64,000 nucleotides of DNA from Isoetes taiwanensis. Taxonomy: Eukaryota > Streptophyta > Lycopodiopsida > Isoetales > Isoetaceae. The notes under the pieces were generated by a model, which saw nothing but the letters and a program-made list of their open reading frames with translations, had not been told where the DNA came from and ran no database searches. A program made the position numbers and the translations under genes. Location: assembly GCA_021234155.1 (NCBI GenBank), contig JAJEKV010000010.1, positions 8,900,260 through 8,964,259 of the forward strand. The letters run 5' to 3'. Of the stretch, positions 1-10,137 are shown in pieces (position 1 is the stretch's first letter; each line of letters begins with the position of its first letter).

Positions 1-401
1 ATGATGAGTGAATCATCGACTCTATAATGCCATCAATAATATGTGCATCTAAATTATATGTATGCCATGAATAATGTGTGCATCAGATGTAATGATGTGT
101 ATTAAACACCTATTATAAAAGATGTAAGGATGTTAGTATAAGCATAATGAAAGCTAATTGATGTATCGACAATTGTCCAAAATGCTTAAGTATTATAGCA
201 AAAGAAATTACATACATAATTATCGAGAACATGACTGAGATCTGAGCTTTTAGCTAATGCTATGTCCCCCCACATGTCAACAATGTATTTTGGAATCAAA
301 AGCAGTCTTGGGTCTTTTGCCATTTGCATCCCATGCATAATGTATGGCATCTAACTTCTCATACCTTGATGGATCTGATGGATTGGGTCGCCAACGTTTA
401 G

Positions 402-1080
402 TTAAGCAACCCAGAGATAGTCACGATAACGAGGCATCCACCATGATACATAAATGTGACCATAATTGGTAGACTCTGGATCTAGGATGGCATCTTCTTC
501 TCGTAAAGCCCAACCACGTTGGAGTTTCATCCTCTCCAGTCGGACTAAAACGAACATACCTTTTCGTAACATGTGCATGAGGATCAAACTCATCCATAGG
601 CAACATTGGACGCCCCATCTGGCGGCCCCAACACATGAGGCAAAGGTCTTACAAGCCTGGCTTCATCGACCTCCGAGTAAATGCAGCTTGTAGAGGTTCT
701 TGCCTTGTACGCTAAACCAAAAGTTGTCATTTTGAGGTCGCCCCCGGAGATACATCTTCCAAACACAAAAGAATCTCGTTCCAAAGAATCCATAGTTGCT
801 TTGAAATGTCTTGTCGTTGCAAACACACTATCTTCTTGATTTTTCTTGAAGGAATTCCATAATGCTATGTACTTCATCGATCGTTGTCGTGCGTGGCCAG
901 GAGATCTTTCAATGTCTTCCTTGGAGGGATATTTTTAGGCACCCCTTGCTGGTAACGTTGGCTCACCATTTTCATCCTCCTTCCACATTCTTATTCCTTT
1001 TCTGGAATCCACTCTTTATGGGTTGGCCGTGATCTTATATTGCGTAATGGGCCATTTCCCATCCATTTTAAATCGGAATA
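402..1080 (-). pseudogene. Unrecognised decayed coding remnant
   Basis: Reading the minus strand from about 1080 down to 400 gives stretches of protein-like sequence that jump between frames and are broken by stops (for example MKYIALWNSFKKNQED at about 877 and DEFDPHAHVTKRYVRF at about 590). The composition is coding-like but I cannot assign a family. No start, splice pattern or domain is visible. It is most likely part of an old transposable element or captured gene. Function is not claimed. Confidence 0.25.
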
Positions 1081-3560
1081 GCAATGGGTCGATATGGCTG
1101 TTAGGCGTTGGCCTTTATCGGGGATATATCCCTTGACAAAGCCTTTCCAACTGGAACTTCATCCACAAAATATGGAGCAGGAGACTTTGCATTGCACTTG
1201 CTAAGCGTGTAAAGCAACTCGAGGCAAAGTTAGAGCATCCGATGAACTCATTAACGTCGAAAAGTTCCCAAACAATGCATCAATATCGTCATGAGTATGC
1301 CCAACCATCATGAATCAACCTGAATCTCATCGAATACCTTAAGCCATGTCAAATAAAGAGGTAGGAGAACACATATCTATTTTTATTTTGACCATGCATT
1401 ATCCAACTGTAAGTAGAGATTTGAGGAAGAGGATTGAAGCCTTCTAAGTTGGCGGTAGAGAAGATGAAGGCATCTTCTCTTGTTAATCCAAGGCTAGCTT
1501 ATCTTTGTAGTGGTCGAAAGTATCTTTTAGGGCTTGCATCAATTTGCAATCAGAAGTTTCGCTTCCACACAGATCCGCGACTTGTCTTCTTCCGGCAACT
1601 CAAGATAGTGTAGGATCCTAGAGAGTGATCCAACATGAAAGTTTGAGTCATCCTTCCAAAGATCAAGAGAGAAATGGCCATAAGCCCGTCTACCATGACC
1701 ATGTGTCAATGCTCTGTCAAGTCATTTTCTCAAGCGATCTCCTCTCCAAAAGATTTTTTGCGAGATGGTGACTTCTTGGTGTGAGTGTTTTGACCTGATC
1801 CATCTTATCATGTATTATGCAAAGGTGACTTTTCGCGAGCGATGTGATAATGCACGCCAATGCCAATATTGACTCCTACGTTGTTCCAACATATGTGCCG
1901 TGAATTGAATTGAAAGGTTGCGCCTCTTCCTTGTATCTTTTGTTCTTTCCAATTTACGCTTGATGACTACACATATATGTTACACTTGGAGAATGTTTGT
2001 ATTTTTGCTATCTTCGACGTCCGGAAACTCTTTTCTTCCAAATATTGTAAAAAGAGGGCAAGGTTACACTCTTTCTGTCAATTCTTCCACCACGGCACCC
2101 ACTTCCTTATGTATGCTCTTCTTATTAAGGATGGAAGGAAGTTTGCGAACATTCTCCCTTATATCATCCTTTCCTTTTTGCTTCTATGTGGAATGCTCTC
2201 CGAGATTCTCACTAATGAAGGTATCAAGCACACTTTACGTAGCTAGTGTCACGAGATCTAGGCTTCTTAGAGCAGATTACCATGCTCCGCCTGTTTTCCA
2301 CCTAACTTTCGAACCTCTTCCTCCAACTATAAAAGCGTGGACCGAAAGCAACTCCTAGAGCCACGCATGCAATGCTTAACTGACAAAGACTCCACTCGCA
2401 GAGACCACTACTTTGCGCCTCAGAGCCCTGTATAAGTTACACTCAACACAAAAAAACAAGCGTAATCGCAATTGCTTGATTGAGAATAAAATTCTTTTCT
2501 TAAGGCACATACTTGCTCGGCTGGAGTTTTTGACACATTCGTCCTTGCAAAGATGTTGATTTTAGAGCACTCTTGATTGACTTAGGCGCACATCCTCTCC
2601 CTTGCTATCCCCCTTTGGTTCCCTCGACCCTCTTCACATAGTTATATTTCCTTTTCCTCTTGAATTGCTTCTCAACGCCTTCCAAGCACTCAACTTCGAG
2701 TCATCCTGCTCGAGAGCAGCTTCGAGCTTGTAAATGTTGTGAACTGTCCTACCATCATGAAGCAAAAAACATCATGGGTCTCCAGGTTACTAAACTGTTA
2801 GCTATAGGCCTCTCAAAGACAAGCATGACATGACCTGATATTTTGGTTTCCGTTGGATCTATTATGTTACCCATCAAAGCTGACCTTTGATACACCCAAG
2901 AACTCATCGTCTATAGCACGAGGATCACTAAAGACTATATTAGCCTCAGAATATTTAGATCCAATCAGGAGTGAAGAATGTAGCATGGCAAACCTAGTAG
3001 ATCTGTTCGGAGTAGTAAACGGCATCTCATCTTGAGGCTTAAACAACTCCGAGACCAAGGCGGGCGCCTAGATTCTCATGACCTCCAATCTCCTCTACTA
3101 TCTCGTCTTCTTCATTTGTTTTACGTGTTGCTTGGTTCACCACGGTGGAGCAAAGGAAATGTCCGGCCGCAGGCTCTTGATGCGGATGGTGGACTACTAG
3201 ATGAATCCTCTTGTGAAGAGGGCAAATTGAGGGATCTCAAGACGTATCTTCACTTGAGGGCCACTCATTTTGTTTTACATCCCTCTTAGGCCAATTGAAT
3301 GAATGTGCCTCTTTTGCTTCACCAATGTTATCGCCCCTCTGCGGGGACCGGAAGCTCTGGTCGATGGGATCACGGACTCGGACCTCAATTGCTACATTTG
3401 AAGGATCTATTTCCTTCCCATGAAGAGTGGTTCTGTTCAAAATATGTCCCGGGCAACAATTGTGCTTAAACGAATAGGTTGTATTGGGGGAAAATTGAAC
3501 TGTTTCAATCAAAGGCTAAACTTTTTTAGAACATATGAATTAGGCTAAAAATAAGCAATA
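1081..3560. other. No gene seen; degenerate intergenic sequence
   Basis: Only short open frames on both strands without motifs, introns or family resemblance. The 146-residue plus-strand frame at 1918-2358 overlaps other open frames and shows no domain. I see no repeat array or RNA gene here. Confidence 0.5.
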
Positions 3561-3564
3561 AACA

Positions 3565-3935
3565 AGCAAAAGTGGCGCCATTTAGTATAGAAGACAAAAT
3601 TTTGGTCTAACTTTGGAGCTAAGCCATTTGGTCGAAACAGAGAACACTTGGATCAAATGGCGCCATTTGATCCAAATTCAAACCCATGGCAACGTGATAG
3701 GTGTGAATTTGGAACAAATAGCGCCATGCCGCCATTTGATCGAAGTGCACCGTTTCGTCCAAATGGCGCCATGGCCATGGCGCCATTTAGCTTCAAATTC
3801 ACACCATTTCAACCTTGCACCATGTTCAACCGAATGGCACCATGGCGCCATTTACCAATACACCATTTTAAGGGTATTTGGAATAGAATGGCGCCCTGGC
3901 GCCATTTGATCCAAGTGGGAGCCATGAGGCGATTT
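3565..3935. repeat. Interspersed GGCGCC palindrome cluster
   Basis: About ten imperfect copies of a short motif around ATGGCGCCATTT, often followed by GATCCAA, lie within 370 bp. The core GGCGCC is self-complementary, and several copies extend to ATGGCGCCAT, so neighbouring copies could pair as hairpins. Spacing is irregular, unlike a regular tandem array. Two overlapping open frames through it only reflect the repeat. Confidence 0.6.
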
Positions 3936-4059
3936 GACTACGCTCCATCACAAAATCTACACGAGGTGCCTATGTTATGCATTCTTGCTCCCATTGCTGT
4001 ATATGTGTCAATAAGAGCAGGCATGCATAACATGGGCACCCCATGCAAACTCTGCAAGT

Positions 4060-4742
4060 GAAACCAGGTTTCTGTGTCCTGGCAGTATGAAATTCCTACC
4101 TACGCTACACCTACCAGAACATAATTCCTACCAGAAATAGTGGACTTACTTGATATTTGTTTGGGGTCTGGGTTCGAGAACTCCTGGAAGACAGCCCTCT
4201 GTGAGGACCCGTGGATCTAACAGGAGAGTCCGGGGGACTATGTCACGCGGGATTTGCTGAAAGAGAAGAAAAAGAAGAGAACAGAACAATTGAGAGAAAG
4301 ATGATAAGCTTCCTTGATATCAATGATGAAAATACATGAGCTCTCAATAGAGAGAAAAACCGAAAGGAGACAAGACTCAAAACTCATCTAAAAACTTATG
4401 AGCTAACTCTACTCTCATATATATAGTACAATGGCCTTGGGCCCAATATAGACACTCGGTGATCTCGGTGCGACTCTGGAAGGAGGCGATTCGAGGAGGG
4501 AATGTTGGCGGTGCCTCTTGAAGTGCCTAGAATCACGACGCCGACGCTGGAGGCTGGACGGGTCATTAATCACTTGTCTGCGGCGGCCTCTTGTTGATGA
4601 CCAAAGGCTTTGAAGCTGCGTATTTCTTTGCTTAATCTTCTGCGGAGGCTTGGATGTCACCCGTGGTTGACCGAGGATCTTTGAGCTTGACCTGGTGCGG
4701 ACATTATGCATGAATAGTCCTGTGCGGGAGGCACGGGACTAA
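4060..4742 (-). mobile_element. Probable 3' LTR of a copia-like element
   Basis: On the minus strand a purine-rich GGTGGGGAG (about 4744-4752) is followed directly by TGTTAGTCCCGTG, the usual arrangement of polypurine tract and 3' LTR start. A TATATATGAGAGTAGAG promoter-like box lies at about 4410-4428. The left end is not sharply defined. I chose about 4060, where the minus strand reads CCTGGTTTCA. No second LTR copy is visible in the window, so this is either a solo LTR or the end of a truncated element whose interior would lie to the right. Confidence 0.45.
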
Positions 4743-5335
4743 CACTCCCCACCAAACCGACACCGAAGTGAAGAAAAAAGGAGGAGGCGTTTTGAGGGAG
4801 GAAGCCATCATCCGAAAGTGATCCTCCGGGGAGTGAGGCCGGGCACCATTACGGTAATTTGGCTGATGAGATCTTGGCGTGATTGAAGAGCTTGAGGTGT
4901 GTTTTGGCCAAGGGCAGGATCAGCATCAATAAGAAAACGAGAGCGCACCATGTCTTCAAGTGCAGCGCATGCGTCTGGGAAGAAATGTAATCGACACTCC
5001 ATGAGGAGACAGGGTCCGAAGGCCAAAGGCACCGACGGCGGGCATTTGGATTGCGTGAAAAAATGGGACGCATTTGCCGATTTAAGGAGCTTAGCAAAAT
5101 GCATTTGAGGGCAGCACAAAATCCTGCTTGAAGATGGATGTAGGATCGTGTGAGGTGGAGGCGTTCGCAAGAAGGTGTTGAGACCATGAAGCGCGATCAT
5201 CCGGCTGTTTGCCAACCACGCCATTAGCAATGTAGATCCAATTGGTGGTGTTGTCCGAGTAGCACCTTCTTCCCAATGTGATCGGCGAACAAAACGTGGA
5301 TCCCAGGAGATCCGTCGAGATCTGAGGTGGTGTGC
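4743..5335 (-). other. Unrecognised ORF region next to the LTR
   Basis: A minus-strand open frame of 140 codons (4808-5230) starts MLMAWLANSRMIALHG and ends at GLTPRRITFG, close to the putative polypurine tract. An overlapping 112-codon frame exists, so coding status is unsure. It shows no RT, RNase H or zinc-knuckle motif. Position suggests it is the 3' internal end of the same retroelement. At about 5335 the sequence switches to the gypsy copy described next. Confidence 0.3.
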
Positions 5336-5521
5336 CTACACCTTTAGTTGCCCATCGTGGAGGATGGGGTCCTTCCCGTATATGGGGCGTGAAGGACAGA
5401 TTCCTCCTATCAAAGCATATATGGGGCTATAGGTGCTTTTCCTATCGATGCATTCCTGAATGACCTCTTTTCTCTCAAGCTGACTACTTCCGTAGCATCG
5501 GAAATAGACTCCTACTTTACC

Positions 5522-6394
5522 TCACTCACCCATTGGTTGGAGTCGACCACGCCGGTGTGAGCTGACCCTTGCATTGCTCCATGAATTGTGGGTATGCTTC
5601 TCAAGATCTGATTGTAGTACCCCCGAGTCCCCTCCAGCGGTAAGTGCGCCCATTTCACAAGGTATGGAGAAATTGAGATCTTCTCGTCTTCTTATAAGAT
5701 CGGTCGAGAAGAACCTCAGGAACAATCTCAAGTTGATCGTCCGTTAATTCTAGTAAACTCGGTGTCTCCAATACTTCCTCTGGATTAGGAGTGTGTTTCT
5801 TTAGGAGACTTACGTGAAAGACTCTATGGATCTTGAGGTGTGCTGGTAAGTCCAATTTGTAGGCTTGGTTACCTACTCTTTTGACAATTTTAAATGGACC
5901 ATCCCACCTTGGAGCAAGCTTCTTGCAATTGCCGATCGCGAGCTTCGCTTGTTTGACTTTATCTTTAACCAAACATTGTCCCCTACTTGAACTCCCTTTT
6001 TTGTTCGGTTGCCGATCAGCTATGCTCTTTTGCTTCTTCTTTGCTAGGAGGTATCCTCGCACCTCTTCAACCAATTGTTGCATCTCAATGAGCATCCATT
6101 GGGATACTTCTACCTTGGACGAGGGTTGTGCCAAGTTAATGCGTGTCAAGCAACCGATAGTAGTAGTTGATCATAGCGGCAACATTTGGGATGACTCTTG
6201 CTTGGTGCTATTGTATGCAAACTCAACCAAGTAAATGAAGTCATCCCTTTGATTGCTTGTTCGGACATAATTCCGCAACATATCTTCGAGTATCCGATTG
6301 GTGCGCTCTCCCCGCCCATCTCATGAGGGTGATAAGCCGTGCTCATCGACAATTTCGTTCGATGGTGCTTTGAAGAGATCCTGCCGTAATGCAC
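5522..6394 (-). pseudogene. Integrase core, C-terminal domain and chromodomain (copy B)
   Basis: The core is recognisable from TKLSMSTAYHPH (about 6330) and the frame-shifted continuation around FIYLVEFAYNST (about 6220-6250). An uninterrupted 164-codon frame (5655-6149) then gives the integrase C-terminal part, including APRWDGPFKIVKRVGNQAYK, LDLPAHLKIHRVFHVSLLKK and ILDRSYKKTRRS-like residues. A frameshift follows RRSQFLHTL; the chromodomain carries on in another frame as VKWAHLPLEG. These proteins normally join retroelement cDNA to chromosomal DNA, with the chromodomain guiding targeting. This copy cannot make a complete product. Confidence 0.75.
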
Positions 6395-7190
6395 TCATGA
6401 ACTTGAATCTCTATCGAGATTATTTCTCTTGGCATCCCATGGAGTCTAAAAATCTCCTTTGTGAATAGCAATCACCGTGTCTAAATGCCGTAATGCGGTG
6501 CTCCCCGCAAAGGCAACAAAGTCGCCATCTTCGACAATTTGTCGACCACTACGACCATTAAAGGCGTCTTTGCCCTTATGGTTCTAGGGAGCCTTGTAAT
6601 GAAGTCCATGCTTATTATCTCCCACTTGGAGTTTGGTACCGCAATGGCTCTAATGCTCCCCGGAATTTAGTTGTTACGCCTTTGCAATCATGCCGGGCAT
6701 AGGCTGACACTCGCGTATATACCTTGCTATCTGCTTCTTCATGCCTGGCCAATAGTAATTACTTCTTATCTTGAAGTAGGTTTTCGTAAAACCTGCGTGG
6801 CCGGCTATTGGGCTGTTGTGGGTGTCATGGAGAATCAACCTTCTGACTCCGGATGATTCCGGCACACACAACTTATTTTTATGGTACAAGAGGTTTCCTT
6901 CCTTCTTAAAATGTTTGAAGGCTTCTCTCTCTTTGTCCGTTCTTGCCTCTTTAGAAAGGCTTGCCCATACTTCCTGGAAGTCCTTGTCCGTTGGCAGCGT
7001 TTCTTCTATTTTCTTGCCAAACTCACTGGTAAGTGTTGATATGGCATTGCAATGCACCCTTATTGTTAAGGGGTGCCTTGACAGAGCGTCTGCGACCACA
7101 TTGAGTTTCCCCGGCTTGTATACAATCTCGAAGTCGGCTTCGGCAGGCATGCTCGCATAGCGCCAAATGTCGACTATGCTGTCCTGGTCA
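6395..7190 (-). pseudogene. RNase H end and integrase zinc-binding domain (copy B)
   Basis: The 186-codon frame at 6674-7234 includes EADFEIVYKPGKLNVVADAL, the typical end of gypsy RNase H, then a linker and the integrase HHCC region (GHAGFTKTYFKIRSNYYWPG, IARYIREC). The second pair of zinc ligands is disturbed: after REC the frame reads QPMPG rather than a second Cys. Downstream on the minus strand the start of the catalytic core (ISMDFITRLP, about 6600-6630) appears in a different frame, with stops. The frame's first ~15 codons (above about 7185) do not match the family and belong to the next segment. Confidence 0.75.
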
Positions 7191-7198
7191 AGAGAGCA

Positions 7199-7420
7199 AT
7201 GGCACTTGACCTCTTCGACTTCGTCATACCCCATCGACGTCAGGCGAGATTGGCGGTGACCGCGGCCCTTACAACCGACCGCAGAGTGGAAGACCTGGCG
7301 AGAGCCTTGCAGGGCGGCTCGTCAGCAAGCGTCATCAGGAACTTGGGTCACTCGGTAGGAACGGCCCAAGTTAAGAAGTTCCTTGAGGACAACCCGTCTT
7401 ACCGGCGATTTCAAGACTAG
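7199..7420 (+). other. Leader ORF before gypsy gag (copy A), 73 codons
   Basis: An ATG-to-TAG frame of 73 codons, higher in GC than its surroundings, starts MALDLFDFVIPHRRQARLAV and ends NPSYRRFQD. I do not recognise a family. It begins exactly where the opposite-strand gypsy fragment stops, and gag starts about 170 bp downstream, so it is either the 5' leader ORF of this gypsy element or a captured fragment. An AT-rich non-coding stretch (7421-7589) separates it from gag. Confidence 0.35.
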
Positions 7421-7589
7421 TTAGACTCTTGATCCCGGAGATTTTTTGTACTGAAATATTATATAATATAAATATAATTTCTTTTGCACTTTAAATGTTT
7501 TGTTGATATATTTTGCCCCACAACTATACCAACAAACATAAACAATGCAAGAGAACAAGTAAATCTAACCATATAGCCATGAATTACTT

Positions 7590-8990
7590 GTGTATGCAGC
7601 TAGAGGCCTAGGCTCAGGAGAACAACAACGCCGAGACATGGAAGATCAGACCCCGCCCAGACCCCCCCCGGCAAGGAACCTATTCGAAGAAATGGAACCC
7701 ATGACCCCAGAGGAGGAGATATCCCAGATGAGGACGGACCTTGAGCAGATAAAGGCTCTGCTAGCCGCACAAGGAGGAGCGGGTTCGGTGGGCAATGCTC
7801 AATTGCCACAAGCATCAGCTCGGAAAACAGGAAGGGACAAGAAGAGGAGCAAAAGAAGGAGATCCCCCAGCTCGGATTCCTCCGACTCAAGCTCACTCGG
7901 ACTCGGACTCGAGGAAGAAGAAGAGCAGCCCGGGACCAAAGCGGATGGAAGGCAAAGGAACACGAAGATGGAAGGCGAGGAACACCCCGGATGGGCGACA
8001 AAGGGACACAAGAGTCTCTCGACTACCGTAAGAAGGTAGACTACGCTTTGGGAAACGTTTGGAAAGCCGGAAACTCGAGCAATTCTCCCGAGAACAGTCA
8101 GGAATGGAGGCCGAGGCTTGGCTTGATGAGATGGCCCGAATATGGCAACGCTTTATGATATGAAGGACAAGGATAAAGGCGAGTAGCAACAGCCTAACCT
8201 GAAAGGAGCAAAGACGCATTTGGTGGAAGGGGTATGCAAAGGCCCATGGCTTGAGCGAGGGGACGCTATGTGTTCAAGAAGTTTGCTAAAGCCTTCAAGC
8301 GCCACCACGTCCCAAGAGAGCACAAGTCCAAAGATGATGCAGCAGTTCTATAGGTTGCGGCAAAAAGGAAACAAGTCGGTCGAGAAAAATATACGAGAGG
8401 AATTCATGAGGCTAAGGTCAGTATGTGCCAAAGTTGGGAGAAAAGCATGCAAATGGAAAGCTATATTGAAGGGTCGAATGATTTAGATTTGCAAACTAGT
8501 AAGGGCAATAAAACCTAAGACAAGATCGTGAAGCCGAGTGCAAGGCTATAAGCTTGCAAGGAGGCGGGACCTCGTGATGCTGCAAGGCGGTGAGTATTTC
8601 GAGGACAAAGGCAAAGCATCGTGGAGTTATAGCCCCGTGAGCGGCAAGTCCAGGTCCGGCTAGAGCCCCATATGGTGGCAATCGAGGGAAGCAAAGACGA
8701 GAAGAAGCGGGTGTCCTTCAGGACAAGCGGGAGGGGTCAAACTACTCCAAAGCGAAGACGATCCTTTTGCGGGCTATGCCCAAGGAGAAGAGGCGAGAGT
8801 GCATAGAAAAGCGGCTTTGCTTGAGGTGCTTCCAACCCGGGCCATAGAACAACCCGCCCCTCGCCATGAGTGCGGCACTAGCGGAGTTGGGAGATTGGGA
8901 CATCATGTCGACGATGACGGCGAGGGAAGCCCGCGACTACATTGTGGTGAGTGTCATATCTTTGCCGCAATAGATACTGAGCAAGAGAGT
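7590..8990 (+). pseudogene. Ty3/gypsy gag (copy A), frameshifted
   Basis: The N-terminal part is open at 7590-8039 and reads FEEMEPMTPEEEISQMRTDL, then a Lys/Arg- and Ser-rich acidic stretch. The capsid part continues in shifting frames: EAWLDEMARIWQ (about 8110-8145), a YRLRQKGNKSVEKNIREEF segment (about 8345-8410) that matches the conserved gag MSV-EY-EF block, and CLRCFQPGP (about 8815-8840), a zinc knuckle whose His is replaced by Pro. Gag forms the virus-like particle core. Several stops and frameshifts rule out an intact product. It is followed in the same strand by protease. Confidence 0.7.
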
Positions 8991-9000
8991 CGGGTATAAG

Positions 9001-9285
9001 GTAATTTCCACGGTTGGGAAGGCCAAGGCCAAGTCTTTCATAGTCCTGATAGATTCAGGAAGTAGCCATAATTTTGCATCCCCAAGAATGGTGCAAATGT
9101 TGAAGTTGAAACCGCTGAAGTCGAAGCCGAGACCCGTGGTTTTAGCAAGTGGAGCAAAAAAGGCGCACAAAGCAGGCAAGAGGATCAACCCGACATCGAT
9201 TTGCCAGAATAAACATTCGGGATGGGGGCGAAGTAACACACTCACCCCGGTTTTGGTCCTTGTTGAAAACATCGGGTTTTGGTAG
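9001..9285 (+). pseudogene. Gypsy aspartic protease, N-terminal part (copy A)
   Basis: An open frame reads STVGKAKAKSFIVLIDSGSS then HNFASPRMVQMLKLKPLK. IDSGSSHNF is the DSG active-site loop of plant gypsy proteases; the catalytic Asp codon is at 9052-9054. The frame stops at 9285 after VLVENIGFW, just where the family should continue to the YDLIIGM block. That block is found on the same strand at 20,120. The two pieces complement each other with little overlap, which argues for an insertion between them. Confidence 0.75.
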
Positions 9286-9409
9286 GTCTACATGTCCCTG
9301 CTTTTCAAAGAATCCTACATGTGGATTTGTGGAGGTATGGTTTTGTTCGATAATGGTGTTCTTTTTTCAGTGGACTAAAACATCCACTGTTGTTTTGTAG
9401 TTTCTTCTA

Positions 9410-9850
9410 TTGTGACATGTCATTTTATAATACAATCCACTGTAGGAAAGAATACTTGAATTTCTACATGTCTAATAATTCTATTGTCACATGTCTTTAT
9501 AGATGTAGGAAAGAATATTTGATTCTCTACATGTCCTATACTTCCATTCACATGTCTTTATAGTAGTAGGACAGAGTACTTTATTTGCTAAGGCATTGTA
9601 GGAAAGAATACATGAATTACGACATGTGTAATACTTCTATTGTCACATGTCTTTATAGAAGTAGGAAAGAATACTTGATTCTCTACATGTCGTATGCTTT
9701 CATGTCACATGTCTTTATAGTAGTAGGACAGAGTACTTTATTTGCTAAGGCATTGTAGGAAAGAATACATGGTCCTATCCTTCCATATCACGGGTCTTTA
9801 TAGTGGTAGGACAGAGTACTTGATTTGCTACATGTGCACGATTTGCTGCA
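9410..9850. repeat. ~63-bp tandem repeats with ACATGT
   Basis: About seven diverged units of roughly 60-65 bp contain CTACATGTC, CACATGTCTTTATAG and GTAGGA(C/A)AGAGTACTT. Longer similarity at about 190 bp suggests a three-unit higher-order period. The unit contains the palindrome ACATGT twice. It lies just inside the left inverted end of the 10.7-kb insertion. Confidence 0.7.
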
Positions 9851-10137
9851 CATGCACGATCACATGTCCTTATACTAGTATTCCATGTAAGACAAGTTAC
9901 TTCAACTACTTCAATTACTTAACACCTATTTTTGCATAACAAAACCATCAAGAATTTGATTTATATTCCTTGAGGGAGTGCAGGACCGCTGCAACAAATC
10001 CCTAAGCATTAATGTCATAGGACCACGCAAAATTGGTTTTAATTGTATCTAATTTATCTTATCCAATGGTTCTTTCTAAGAATGCAATGGTTCTTTGAAA
10101 AACAAGATAACTTATTGCACTTAGACGATTTGCACTA
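9851..10137. other. Spacer, no gene seen
   Basis: AT-rich sequence between the ~63-bp array and the ~1.1-kb repeats. It has no motif or open frame of note. Confidence 0.5.

Larger units (their letters stand above)
5336..7190 (-). mobile_element. Ty3/gypsy chromovirus copy B, truncated 3' half
   Basis: Read on the minus strand this holds the end of RNase H, the integrase and a broken chromodomain, then 3' untranslated sequence. The stretch 5336-5470 is the reverse complement, with changes, of 23,500-23,640 behind the plus-strand copy at 20-25 kb, so both belong to one family. RT, protease, gag and both LTRs are missing. It starts abruptly at about 7190, right where a plus-strand leader ORF begins, and ends abruptly at about 5335. 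Confidence 0.8.

Noticed and set aside
1918-2358. 146-codon plus-strand ORF
   Set aside because: Overlapped by an 89-codon frame in another phase, Leu/Ser/Phe-rich, no motif, no start context or splice sites.
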